A stretch of 64,000 nucleotides of DNA from Fulvia fulva (taxonomy: Eukaryota > Ascomycota > Dothideomycetes > Mycosphaerellales > Mycosphaerellaceae), in assembly GCF_020509005.1 (NCBI RefSeq), contig NC_063013.1, positions 6,014,001 to 6,078,000 on the forward strand, read 5' to 3'. A program made the position numbers and the translations under genes. The notes beneath the pieces were generated by a model. It was not told where the DNA came from. It saw only the letters and a program-made list of their open reading frames with translations, and made no database searches. Shown here piece after piece: positions 55,205 through 64,000 of the stretch (position 1 is its first letter; each line of letters opens with the position of its first letter).

Positions 55205-57666
55205 GTTAGTACGGAAATAGATCTTACGGATAATAAATAATACTATACGACGATATTACTATTGTTTAGTATAACGTAAACAAAAGTAAGGACAAATTCT
55301 AGCGCTACTCTCTATAAGAGCTAGACCCGCTACGGCATTACGTTATTATAGTATAGGAACTATAGATCAACCCCTACGTAAAATTCCTAGCTACTTATAA
55401 TAACCGGAGATACTATACCGTAATCGTAGGTAAACGAGGTATTATCCCGAGGATATATATATACGTAAGTAAGACTATAGACCTTAAGTCGTAGAAGGTT
55501 ATACTACCGTAGTAGGGTAACCTAGGAGACATAATATTAATCTAGATCGATACGATATAAGGCTCTATCTAGATCTATACCGTCTATAACCCGCTACCGT
55601 AGGGTCGAACGAGTAGGGAACTAGGAACCCTCGCCTACCTAGAGCGGACCCTAAGCTAAGACGCGAAGTAAGTACTCCTCGGCGACTTTAACCTCTATTA
55701 CCTATAGTAGGGACTCGACTTCACTCCCCCGTACGCGTTTCTAGGGGGGAGCTACTAGATATAACCGTACGCTACGGAATAGCCTTAGTAACCCTAAAGG
55801 GAATAAAGACGTAGAAGGCCCGTATAAGTATAAGTATAATCGACTAATACTTTCTATTACGAGAACTTAAAGAGAGACTAGTCTAATACCGACCGAACTA
55901 CGCGCTAGAGGCCTCCTTAGACTATATCCCTATTTAAACTACGCTAGGGGTAAAGGAGATAGAGGAGCTAGTAAACGAACTACGCTATAACTAGAAGAAG
56001 GTACGCTAGGACGATATAAGAGACTTCCTAATAGCGAACCTACCGTAGTATAGGGAACTCGAGACGATAGCTTAGCTAGATCAAGTAGTAGAATAGATTA
56101 CCTCGGTTATATAGTAAGTAGCGTAACAATATACGCCGTTACTCCGGCCCTTAACGTAGTAGAAGGCCTTCTAGACCCCTAAATACTCTACGAAGGTAAA
56201 GGAGGCTAGAAGGGCAAGGCGATAGTAGACAAAGGAATATACCTAAGAGACGTAGGAGCAATACTATTACGCGACATAAGAGAAGAAGGCATAGATAAGA
56301 CGCGATAAGCTATAGGACTAGAGAGCGACGATCGGGCTCGTTATAGAAAACCCGGAATAGATATAGAGACTAGCTAAATAGGTACGACTACCTAAAGAGT
56401 AACGAACCCCTTACTTCCCTCTGATCGTAGACCGCGAAGGGATCGCCTAGACTACGCCCCGGGGCAAGGCAAAAGTATTAGCCGACTATTTCTTTTCGAC
56501 GTAAGTAGAGGTAGACCTTACGGATATCGACCCGAGTATATATCCGGAACCCCTAGATATAGATTAGGCGGTTAGGTCTAATATAGTAATAGGAGTTATA
56601 AGTAAGCTAAAAGGACGAAAAGCCCTAGGCCTAGATAGGATACTAAATATACTACTAAAAGAATAAAGAGAAGAGATCGCGCCGAGCCTTATAAACCTAT
56701 TTACCGCGTACCTACGGCTAGGGTATCACCCGAAGCCGTATAGAGAGTCTATTATAGTAGTGCTACGTAAGCTATAGAAGGAGGACTATACTTAGCCCAA
56801 ATCGTATAGACTAATCGTACTTCTAAACATAATAGGGAAGGTCCTAGAAAAGATAGTAGCCTAGAGACTTACGTAGCTAGCCGAGGACAACTACGTACTC
56901 CTAGTAATATAGATAGGGGGAAGAAGCTAGCGATTAACACTAATAGTAATAGAGCTAATTATAGAGCAAATTCAGACCCTCTAGTACTACGGTAGGAACC
57001 GAGTAGCGTCCTTACTATCCCTCGCTATCGTAGGAGCCTTTGACAACGTCTAATACTAAAGGCTAATACATATCCTATAGTAGAAAGGTATCCCCTAGTA
57101 GGTAACGAAGTTCGTCTACTCCTTTCTTTAGGAACGGACAATATACCTAGTCCTAGCGAGGTATACGTCCGACCCGGTAAAGGTAGAGGCTAGAATACCT
57201 TAGGGATCTACTCTCTCCCCTATTCTGTTTCTAATATTTATGTCTAATCTAATCCCCCTACTTACCTCTCCGTAAACCTTAGTATTAGGATTCGTAGACG
57301 ACATAAACAGTCTAGCCTAGTTAGACTCGATAGAGGAGAACTGTCGCCTCCTTAAAGATAGGTATAAGAAATACGAGGAGTAGGTAAAGAAGTATAGTAC
57401 CCGGTTCGCCCCTAAAAAGTACTAGTTTATATACTTTAGTAGAGCGAGAATATACTATAATATAAAGTTAGCGGTAAGAATCTAAGGCTACGAGACTAAG
57501 CTATTAGCGGAGCTATAAGTACTAGGGATCTAGCTCGACCCGAAGCTAAGCTAGAACGTGTAGATTAAGAAAGCCTAGAGTCGAGCGTAAGTTAACGAAG
57601 CCTCGATAAAGAGGCTTACGGCGTCTATATAGGGAGTAATATTCGATAAGGTAAGGGTAGTATATA
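55205..57666 (+). pseudogene. LINE I ORF2, endonuclease and RT (first part)
   Basis: Endonuclease starts RIINNTIRRYYYCLV-like at about 55218, with DFNLYYLxxGLDF near 55683 (GDFN motif region) and further EN segments to about 55930. RT is about 56590-57650: KALGLDRILNILLKE, YRLIVLLNIIGKVLEK, SLAIVGAFDNV, IPxGSTLSPILFLIFMS, and the catalytic GFVDDINSLA at about 57288-57317. It is interrupted at 57666 by LINE J. All broken by RIP-type stops. Confidence 0.88.
57652..57666. repeat. Left target-site duplication of LINE J
   Basis: TAAGGGTAGTATATA; right copy at 61586-61600 is TAAGGGTAATATATA, one G-to-A difference consistent with RIP. Confidence 0.88.
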
Positions 57667-57849
57667 TATATATATATATATATATTGTTTATTATACTGT
57701 TATAGAGCCTATTAGTCTTTATAGCTATACTACCTACTTCTTATTATAAAGGGGAAACTCGTATTATAAAGTAAAAACCCCCTTTCCTCTCCTATACGTT
57801 CTTAACCTTACCTTCTTTCGTGTTTTCCTTATTAAGGGTATACTAGTAT

Positions 57850-60690
57850 TATAGGCCTGCCCTAATAACTACCCTGTCTATACCCCCTTAACCTCCCGCC
57901 TCTTCTCTATCTACTCCTCCGTCTCGCTAGCTAGCGCGAACTGTTTAAGAAAGCCCTACTATAGTATCTACTATACTATCCGTCTTACGTCTAGCTTATC
58001 CGTTACGAGTAACTAGTAGTCGCGTCTTACTACCTTAGCTCTCTACTAGCCTCGTCCTTCTACCTATTACGGGCACCGTAGTATTATGTGCTCCGGGTTC
58101 TATATCGGGTAGTTATACTAGTATACTAGGCTATATACGTCCGGGACTTTCCTTCTATATAGGTAGGCCCTTAACCCGATATGTTCGGACCTAATCTATA
58201 TCGCGATACTTACTTCGGCCCTTATTAGGTCACGGTAGAGTAGGTAGTTGTGTCTCTAGAAGGGGCGTAAGGCTAGGGGTCCTCGATTCGGTAGGGGATT
58301 CTCTTTCTATTCCTATTCCTAAAGGTAGCCCGCTACCTACTCTACGAGGCTTTATATCTTTGCCTTATTGCCCTTTTTCCTCCGTACCTTTTCCTCCTCC
58401 TCCTTCCTCTCTATCCACTCCTAGGTTCGCTTTACGACTTTAAACGTACGTAGGTCGTCTTGCTTTTAGCTTTAACGTACCCTAAGGCAAGGTAGTCGGT
58501 CGTACCTCCTAGCGATCTTCTCTATAGAGTCCCGAATAACTTGTTATACTAGATAATCCGCTGTCTTCCTAGCGTATTAGATCCTCATTCCCTTAATATA
58601 ATGTTTAATCGGGGGGGGCCCTGTCTCTACCTCCGCTACTCTCGTTAGCGTTATCTTATAGGCTCCTAGTATCCGTCTAAGGTTCGCGGCCTACGTCCGG
58701 TTTAGGGGTCCCTCTATCCGATTCGGGATCGGTTTGCCTACTCCTCCTGTCCCCTATATCTAGGCCCCGTAGAGTATTACTAGTTTTACGATCGTCTTAT
58801 ATATAATCCTTACCTTATTAAACGTACCTCCCTTTATTGACGTTGTGAGTCTAGTTATTATAGCCTCGTTAACCTAGGCTCTATTCTAGGCTTTCCTAAT
58901 CTAGGGGTTCTAGCTAAGCTTAGGGTCTAGCTAGATTCCTAGGACTCGTAATTCGGGAGAAGGCTTTATTACGTAACCCTAGATAGTTACCGTTACTTAT
59001 ATATTATAGTAGGTTCTTACCTTACTAAAGTAGATAAGCTAGTACTTTTCCGGGGCGAAACGGGCGCCGTGTCGACGTACCTATTTCTCGTATACCTCGT
59101 GTCTTTCTATAAGTAGCCGGTAGTTTTCTTCGGTCGTCGTTAACTAGGCTAGGATATTTATATCGTCGATAAACCCCGAGGCCGACGTTTATAGTAAGGT
59201 AAGTAGTAGGATTAGGTCCGCTATAAAGATTAAGAAGAGGATCGGGGATAGTATTAAGCCCTAGGGAATCCCGTATTCTATATATATAAGGTTGCCCTCC
59301 TTACGCTTCCTAAGGACAATCTACGTTATTCTCTCCTTAAGGAAGGAGTTTACGAAACTTATTACCTACCGCGGGATTCCTTTTTACCGTAGGATATAGA
59401 GGAGTCGCTTATAGGAGACGTTATCGAATACCCCTAAGATATCGAGAGACAATAGTGATATAACCCTGTTCCGTCTATAGTACTAGAGAGTATAAATCTG
59501 TTCGGTAATAAGCTCTATAGCCGTTAGGGTAGATCGTTTACTCCTACTACCTATCTATGTCTCTAGGAGTAGGTTATTATCCTCGACGAGCTATATAGTT
59601 CTTCTTACTACGACCTTCTCTAGTATCTTTCTAATTGTATTTAGGAGTACGATCGACCTATAGGACTTTAGCTTTATATAGTCTTCCTTCTATAGCTTCT
59701 TTAGGACGACTATAAGGGACTGCCTAAATAGCCGTAGGTAGTACCCCTTACGTAGGTAAGCCGTAAATAGTTCGGTAAGGTATAGGGCGACCTCTTCTTT
59801 ATATTCTTTAAGGAGGAGGTTTAGGATACCGTTAGGTCCCGGGGCCTTACGGCCTACTAGCTTTCCTATAATCTCCTTTATCTCCTCCTCGCCTACTATC
59901 TAGTATATATCGAGTGGCTCCGGGTAGATCGTTCCCTCTATATCCGTTAGGTCGGCCGTTAACTATATCGTAAAGAAGTAGTCGGCGAACGCCTTCGCCT
60001 TCCCTTCCGGCGTTATCTATATTATACCTATCGTATCCTAGATTAGAGGGAAGTACGGTATCCTGTTCCCGTCTCCGGCCCTTACCTACTTTATAAGCCG
60101 CTATATCTACTCCGGGTTCTCTATTACGAGACCTACTATTACCCTCTAGTCTTATCGCTTATCTCTTCGTATTTAGGCCTTCTTTGCCTAACTTGCTTTC
60201 TAATACTCGTCCTACGCTTCTTAGCTTTACTCCTTCGTCTATTTTTGCCTTACCCTCCTTACGTCCTTAACTTTAGCTAAGTACTCTAGGGTCTATATTA
60301 CGGCTACGTAAGCGGCCCGCTTAGACCCGCGCTACCGGCTTACCTAAATAGGTAAAAGACGAGGTCGTGAAGCTCGTAAGCTTTATACTAGCGGAGCCTT
60401 ATCTAGGCTCACTTCGGATAATAGACTACCCTAAGTACCGCCGTAATAGTCTAGAAGGGCTTCTAGTACTTCGAGGGCCTTAGTTCTAGTATATATTCCT
60501 CGGCCGCCTACTATATCGTCGTTATTATCTATTCTACCGTACTATTAAGCTCGGCTTATATCTCCCCGATACTAGTGTTATTTAGGTACTATTTAAGTAG
60601 ATTCCGGATCTCCTCCTAGAGAGCTTTTTTCTAGTTAAGGCGCTTTTTACCCCGAAGCTTAGAGTTGAACCTTATCCTTACTTTTATTGA
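57850..60690 (-). pseudogene. LINE J ORF2 (RT and flanking parts)
   Basis: On the minus strand, endonuclease-side sequence runs about 60690-60100 and RT about 59900-58850. The RT fingers PGPNGILNLLLKE-like region is near 59850-59810. The PxGLILSPILFLIF-type motif is near 59270-59230. The catalytic GFIDDINILA is at about 59180-59150 (a conservative Ile for Val). The C-terminal zinc-motif region is near 58170-58060. The frame ends near 57850 before the 3' UTR. RIP-type stops throughout. It is clearly a different family from LINEs D/E and I. Confidence 0.82.
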
Positions 60691-61205
60691 TATTATACTA
60701 TATAGATAGATAGATTATTCATTCGCCTGTTTTAGTGCCCTATAGCCTATACAGGTCTCTCGCTATTTAGGTCTATTTGTGTAGGTAGGAAACCCGATTA
60801 ACGGATAAAAACCTCCTCGTCTTTGCCCTCCTCGTTCTTTCCTATCTTGTCCTTTCGTTCTCCTTCCTTTAGGGTACGCTAGTATTATAGTTGTTACCCT
60901 ATAACTACCTTGCCCGTAACCCTAGTGATGTCCTCCTCTCGATTCCCTTTCTCCCTTCTGTTTCCCCGGCTCTTCTCTCTCTCTCCCTCCTCTCTATCTA
61001 CCTTTCCGTTTCTACTACTAGGGAGAATTGCTCTAGGTAGTCCTCGTTAAGGATCTATCTTGTCACTCTCCTTATATCTTGTCTGTCCTAGATAATGGCC
61101 TAGTATTGCCTATCTCTTACCTTCGCCCTCTACTAGCTTCTCCCTTTTACCTACTTAGTATAGTTCAGTACTATATACTCCGGGTTTTAGGTATTATACT
61201 ATATA
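60691..61205 (-). mobile_element. LINE K: 487-bp truncated LINE with 14-bp TSDs, minus strand
   Basis: The element is 60705-61191, flanked by TATTATACTATATA at 60691-60704 and 61192-61205. It is a RIP-altered copy of the same LINE 3' end carried by LINE B (28226-28713), with the ORF2 C-terminal fragment, 3' UTR and ATCT tail at the left end. On the minus strand it starts CCTAAAACCCGG, the same position at which the LINE part of LINE B starts (CCCAAAACCCGG), but no module precedes it. Confidence 0.93.
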
Positions 61206-61585
61206 ATAGTAAGGTTGGCTTATGTTAGTATTACGGACTAGCTAGGATAAGGTCTATTAGGGTGCTTATTAGCTATATAGCTCCTATATTTATCGCACTA
61301 TCCTATTAGGTTAGTTAGCGTTCGGTCGTTAGAGGGTACCTAAAGATTCGTATCTATCTAGCTTTATTTACCGCCCTCTATAGCCCCCTTAGGTGTCCCG
61401 GCGGCGGGTAAGTACTCTACTATATATTTTGTATCGCTTCGTCTATCCTTTTCCTCTTTACGGCCTCGAATCCTCTATACTAGGAATTACCGAGCGTTAG
61501 TATAGAGTACCTCGCTAGGGTTATTACCCTAGCCTAGCGGGCCTTTTCTTACGCTACTATCCTTATAGGGTATTAGTTCGAGTAT

Positions 61586-62396
61586 TAAGGGTAATATATA
61601 AGGCGATCGTTAGACTAGCTATATTATACGGGGTATAGATTTAGGGTATAGGAGGCGTAAGTAAGCCGATCCCGAAACGGATAGAGTAATACCTAAATAG
61701 GATATAGGTAGGTAATCTACGTAGAATACTAGAGGTATATAAGACAACGTTAAGAAGTACGGTAGAAATAGAGACGGGAATACTACTAATCGGCTAATAT
61801 ATCCGGGGAATAAGAATTTAATACGCGGTAAAGACGATAAATTACCTAGTATAATTTACGATCTAGGAGGTAGAGAATAAGATAGAAAGCCGCTACTAGA
61901 GAGGGGCCGGATATAGGACAAGCTAAAAGGAGGATGACCCTACTACCTTTACGGCCGTATAGATAAGTACTAAATAGCTAGTACGAAAAGAGGAGGAGCG
62001 TAGGACTCGCTAGGCCGGCGGGAGTAAGGCTAAGACCTAAAGTCTAGCGGAATAGATAGCGATCTACCTATAGGAGTAGGACTAGAAAAGGAAGCCCCCT
62101 AAGATAATAGGCCCGATAGTACTCCGAGCCTTCTAGAGACATAATTACTAGCTATATAGGGACCTAATAAGAGCCGAAGTAAGTATAGCAATCTAAATTA
62201 GGTCCGAATATATTAGATTAAGGGCCTACCTATTTAGGAGATACGTACTAGATATCTAAAGCCTAGCCTAATAGTATAGGTACCTATTATAAAACCTAGA
62301 ATATATACTACTATAATACCCGTAGTAGGCGAGTAGTAGGGAAAATTAGAGGTACTAAGCGGGAAGGAGAGACTATAAGTCAATTATTAGGGACAA
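61586..62396 (+). pseudogene. LINE I ORF2 (second part)
   Basis: Continues ORF2 after LINE J: YKAIVRLAILYGVQIQGIGG, PIPKRIEQYLNRIQVGNLRR and STVEIETGILLIG. The region corresponds to LINE A residues after the RT active site. Near 62290-62330 is the zinc-motif region with Cys lost. Matches LINE H from about 61710. Ends at the 340-bp insertion. Confidence 0.85.
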
Positions 62397-62736
62397 AGGC
62401 AATATATTACGGTTTGGTTTATAGGGAACCTACGGCTACTTATTTAGCGAAACGGAGCGCTAAGGGAGACGACGGAGCTACTCTATTTCAGTTCGACCGG
62501 TCTGACCGGACTAACTAGAGTACTCGGTAATTAGCCTACTTAGTCTAATTAGTTACGCTAAGACGTAGTACTATATAGACGACGCTCATTAACGAGTATA
62601 TAGGAGCTTCGTACTTAACTTAATCTATTATACTACCGGTATAGTTATGAACCTTTACCTTCTTAGAGACGATATAGATATATATATATATAGAATATAC
62701 CCTATATTAAGATAACGAAGCAAGGATTATAATATA
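62397..62736. other. 340-bp unidentified insertion in LINE I
   Basis: LINE H reads straight across this point (GGGACAACATTCGCCG, 53672-53690). LINE I instead has about 340 bp between GGGACAA and ATCCGCCG. The right edge ATAATAT resembles a RIP form of the ACAACAT target, suggesting a short duplication. No ORF; it contains a (TA)n run near 62680. Size fits a solo LTR, SINE or MITE, but no diagnostic end was found. Confidence 0.65.
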
Positions 62737-63051
62737 ATATCCGCCGAATCTCTCGGTAGATACTATAGTAGGGATACCTCTAGTAGTTTAGCCTCGCTAG
62801 CGAGACGGAGGAGTAGATAGATAAGAGGCGGAAGCTAGAGGGATTATAGATAGGGTAGTTATTAGGATAGGTCTATAATACTAGTATACCCTTAAGAAGG
62901 GAAATCTAAGACGATAACGAGGGGTAAAAGATAGGCGGGAAGGAGGAGGGATTTTTACTAATACGGTTTCCCCTCTATATATACGAAAATAAGATAGTAT
63001 AGCGGTATAGGCTAAAGGGCACTATAATAGCTTAATGAAATATCTATCTAT
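62737..63051 (+). pseudogene. LINE I ORF2 end, 3' UTR and ATCT tail
   Basis: Last ORF2 codons (RISRxILxxGYLxxFSLA, parallel to the LEQFSL motif of LINEs A and B), a 3' UTR with the GGGATTTTTAC block, and ATCTATCTATCT at about 63041-63055. Confidence 0.85.
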
Positions 63052-63061
63052 CTATATAGGT

Positions 63062-63400
63062 TAAGATTCTCGTCGTTACGTTTAGCGGTAAATATATAAT
63101 AAGTATTATTCTATTCCTTTATAATAGTAGCCTTATTACGAAGCGGGCGGGAATATCGAAACCGATAGTTAGTATTACTTATCTTATACTCTATACACTA
63201 GTAATACTATAGTATATATACGTAGTGACAACGAATATATCGCTAGTAAGGATTATATAGATAGTGAGAAAAGATGTACGGAACTCGCTACGATAATAAA
63301 CAAAGGGGCGATAGCGTCGTAAAAGTAAAGAGCGTCCTCGAAAGGCGGCGAACGAAGGGAAACGCGCGGAGCGACGACGCGCCCGGGAGAAACGAAACAT
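63062..63400. other. Non-coding segment before the final LINE ORF1
   Basis: No coding motif. A minus-strand 69-codon frame at 63191-63400 is Arg-rich and looks accidental. The CG-rich part at 63320-63400 has little RIP damage (CpG-dense). It may be the 5' UTR of the following LINE. Confidence 0.4.
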
Positions 63401-64000
63401 AGCGACTATCTACTATAACGACTATAATAACCGTAAGCTACTAACTAGAAGAACTAGTATACGAAACACGGTATAGATACGGTAGAATATACCGCGATTA
63501 TATACGAAATTATAGCTACCCTCGCGAGCGCTAATCTACTCTACGAACGAGCGATCCGTAGCCTCCTCGAGAGCTTAGCTAAAGCGATCTAGGAGCTACT
63601 ACGGGCGACGAAGGCGCTAGCGCTAGTAAAGGAAGTGACGAACGCGGACCTCCTACGGGAGGTCTAGGCGCTAGGAAGAGCTAGGCCGGCGATATATACC
63701 TAAGCGGCTATAGTAGCCGTAGAGTAACTAACGTACCGCGTTAGGCTAGTTTAGCGCGAGGTTACGATATATATAGACAACCCTAAAGAAAGAGAGCGGG
63801 TAGCGGTACTATTATACTAACGCCTTATAGAGTAGGCGCGCTAGGCTAGTAAACAAGATATTATTATAGCCTAGAAGCTAAAAAGTAGAGACGTACGCTA
63901 TACGCTCGTAACTATAGCGGGGAGATCGACGCTACTATAGAGCGTAGCCTAGGCGGTCGAGGTACTAAACGTAAAGAGCGTAGCGCCGGTCGCGCTAGTA
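63401..64000 (+). pseudogene. LINE M ORF1, partial (runs off the window)
   Basis: A forward frame with RIP-type stops that reads as the N-terminal, helical part of a LINE ORF1: YEIIATLASANLLYERAIRS, LLRATKALALVKEVTNADLL, YIDNPKERERVAVLLY and VEVLNVKSVAPVALV near the end. The Ala/Leu/Arg/Glu-rich helices are typical of the region before ORF1 zinc knuckles, which would lie beyond 64000. Stops are sparse. The relation to families 1-5 cannot be decided from this part. Confidence 0.6.

Larger units (their letters stand above)
57667..61585 (-). mobile_element. LINE J: family-3 LINE, minus strand, interrupted by LINE K
   Basis: A minus-strand LINE inserted in LINE I RT, bounded by a 15-bp duplication. 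Without LINE K it is about 3.4 kb, so it is 5' truncated relative to LINE D. Its 3' end on the left is a run of TA dinucleotides (57661-57685), not ATCT as in the other LINEs. It includes ORF2; coding sequence upstream of LINE K (61585-61206) is readable (RGREEEKDRRSDTKYIVEYL) but not assigned to a domain. Confidence 0.87.
54232..63051 (+). mobile_element. LINE I: family-2 LINE, interrupted by LINE J and by a 340-bp insertion
   Basis: Three segments, 54232-57666, 61586-62396 and about 62737-63051, together about 4.5 kb with ORF1, ORF2, 3' UTR and ATCT tail. Continuity over LINE J is shown by a 15-bp duplication and by the reading frame (VIFDKVRVV joins YKAIVRLAILYGVQ). Flanking CTATATAGGT at 54222-54231 and 63052-63061 is a plausible 10-bp TSD. 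LINE H is a truncated relative. Confidence 0.9.

Noticed and set aside
57661..57686. Telomere or centromere simple repeat
   Set aside because: Only ~25 bp of TA at a LINE 3' end; no TTAGGG repeats and no long satellite anywhere in the window.
63191..63400. Minus-strand 69-codon Arg-rich ORF
   Set aside because: Arg-rich because of CpG-dense DNA, no motif, lies upstream of a LINE ORF1 on the other strand.
1..64000. CRISPR array, bacterial operon or rRNA genes
   Set aside because: No regularly spaced repeats of that type, no rRNA-like sequence; all coding signal is eukaryotic retroelement or DNA transposon.

Overview
The window is a repeat-only stretch of a filamentous ascomycete (Pezizomycotina) genome. 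I see no host protein gene, rRNA or tRNA gene. Nearly everything is retrotransposon sequence, much of it nested, and most of it carries the mark of repeat-induced point mutation (RIP): CpA and TpG are largely replaced by TpA on both strands, while many CpG sites remain. Coding relics can still be read, but they are full of TAG/TAA stops where CAG, CAA or TGG would be expected, and zinc-finger Cys codons have become Tyr (TGC to TAC). RIP is a Pezizomycotina process, which is the basis for the organism call; I cannot name a species.

Layout. 1-4812: copia element (copia-1a, +), 5' end outside the window. 4813-6735: minus-strand LTR-element gag relic cut by the copia LTR. 6875-10050: a LINE with a foreign 5' piece (LINE C). 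10051-10637: pogo-like DNA transposon fragment. 10638-25415: chromodomain Ty3/gypsy element (gypsy-1, +) interrupted by LINE A (11560-14894) and by a complete but RT-deleted copia (copia-1b, minus, 18573-22703). 25416-26814: unidentified coding relic. 26815-29183: 3' LTR and end of a minus-strand LTR element (P) interrupted by LINE B (27146-28713). 29184-40924: LINE E (+) interrupted by a complete copia-2 element (33083-39885). 40925-52420: second gypsy type (gypsy-G, +) interrupted by full-length minus-strand LINE D (45598-50585). 52989-54003: truncated LINE H. 54232-63051: LINE I (+) interrupted by minus-strand LINE J (57667-61585), which is itself interrupted by LINE K (60705-61191); LINE I also carries a 340-bp insertion. 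63400-64000: start of another LINE ORF1.

Most insertions can be closed exactly by target-site duplications (TSDs): 5 bp for the copia elements and about 10-16 bp for the LINEs. This gives a relative order: gypsy-1 before LINE A and copia-1b; LINE E before copia-2; gypsy-G before LINE D; LINE I before LINE J before LINE K.

The most interesting system is a composite non-LTR element. LINE A and LINE B start with the same non-coding 1,080-bp module, complete at both ends in both copies, joined to 3' pieces of two different LINE families. The last ~91 bp of that module are also joined to a third LINE family in LINE C. Members of that third family in this window (D, E) and of B's family (K) lack the module. 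This matches the logic of the composite MINE element described in Magnaporthe (a ~1.1-kb WEIRD sequence joined to variable 3' pieces of the MGL LINE): target-primed reverse transcription starts on LINE RNA, then the enzyme switches to the 3' end of a second RNA. The module has tandem motifs, a perfect hairpin, and a motif shared with the terminal region of the adjacent pogo-like transposon. LINE A also carries the only uninterrupted reverse transcriptase frame in the window.
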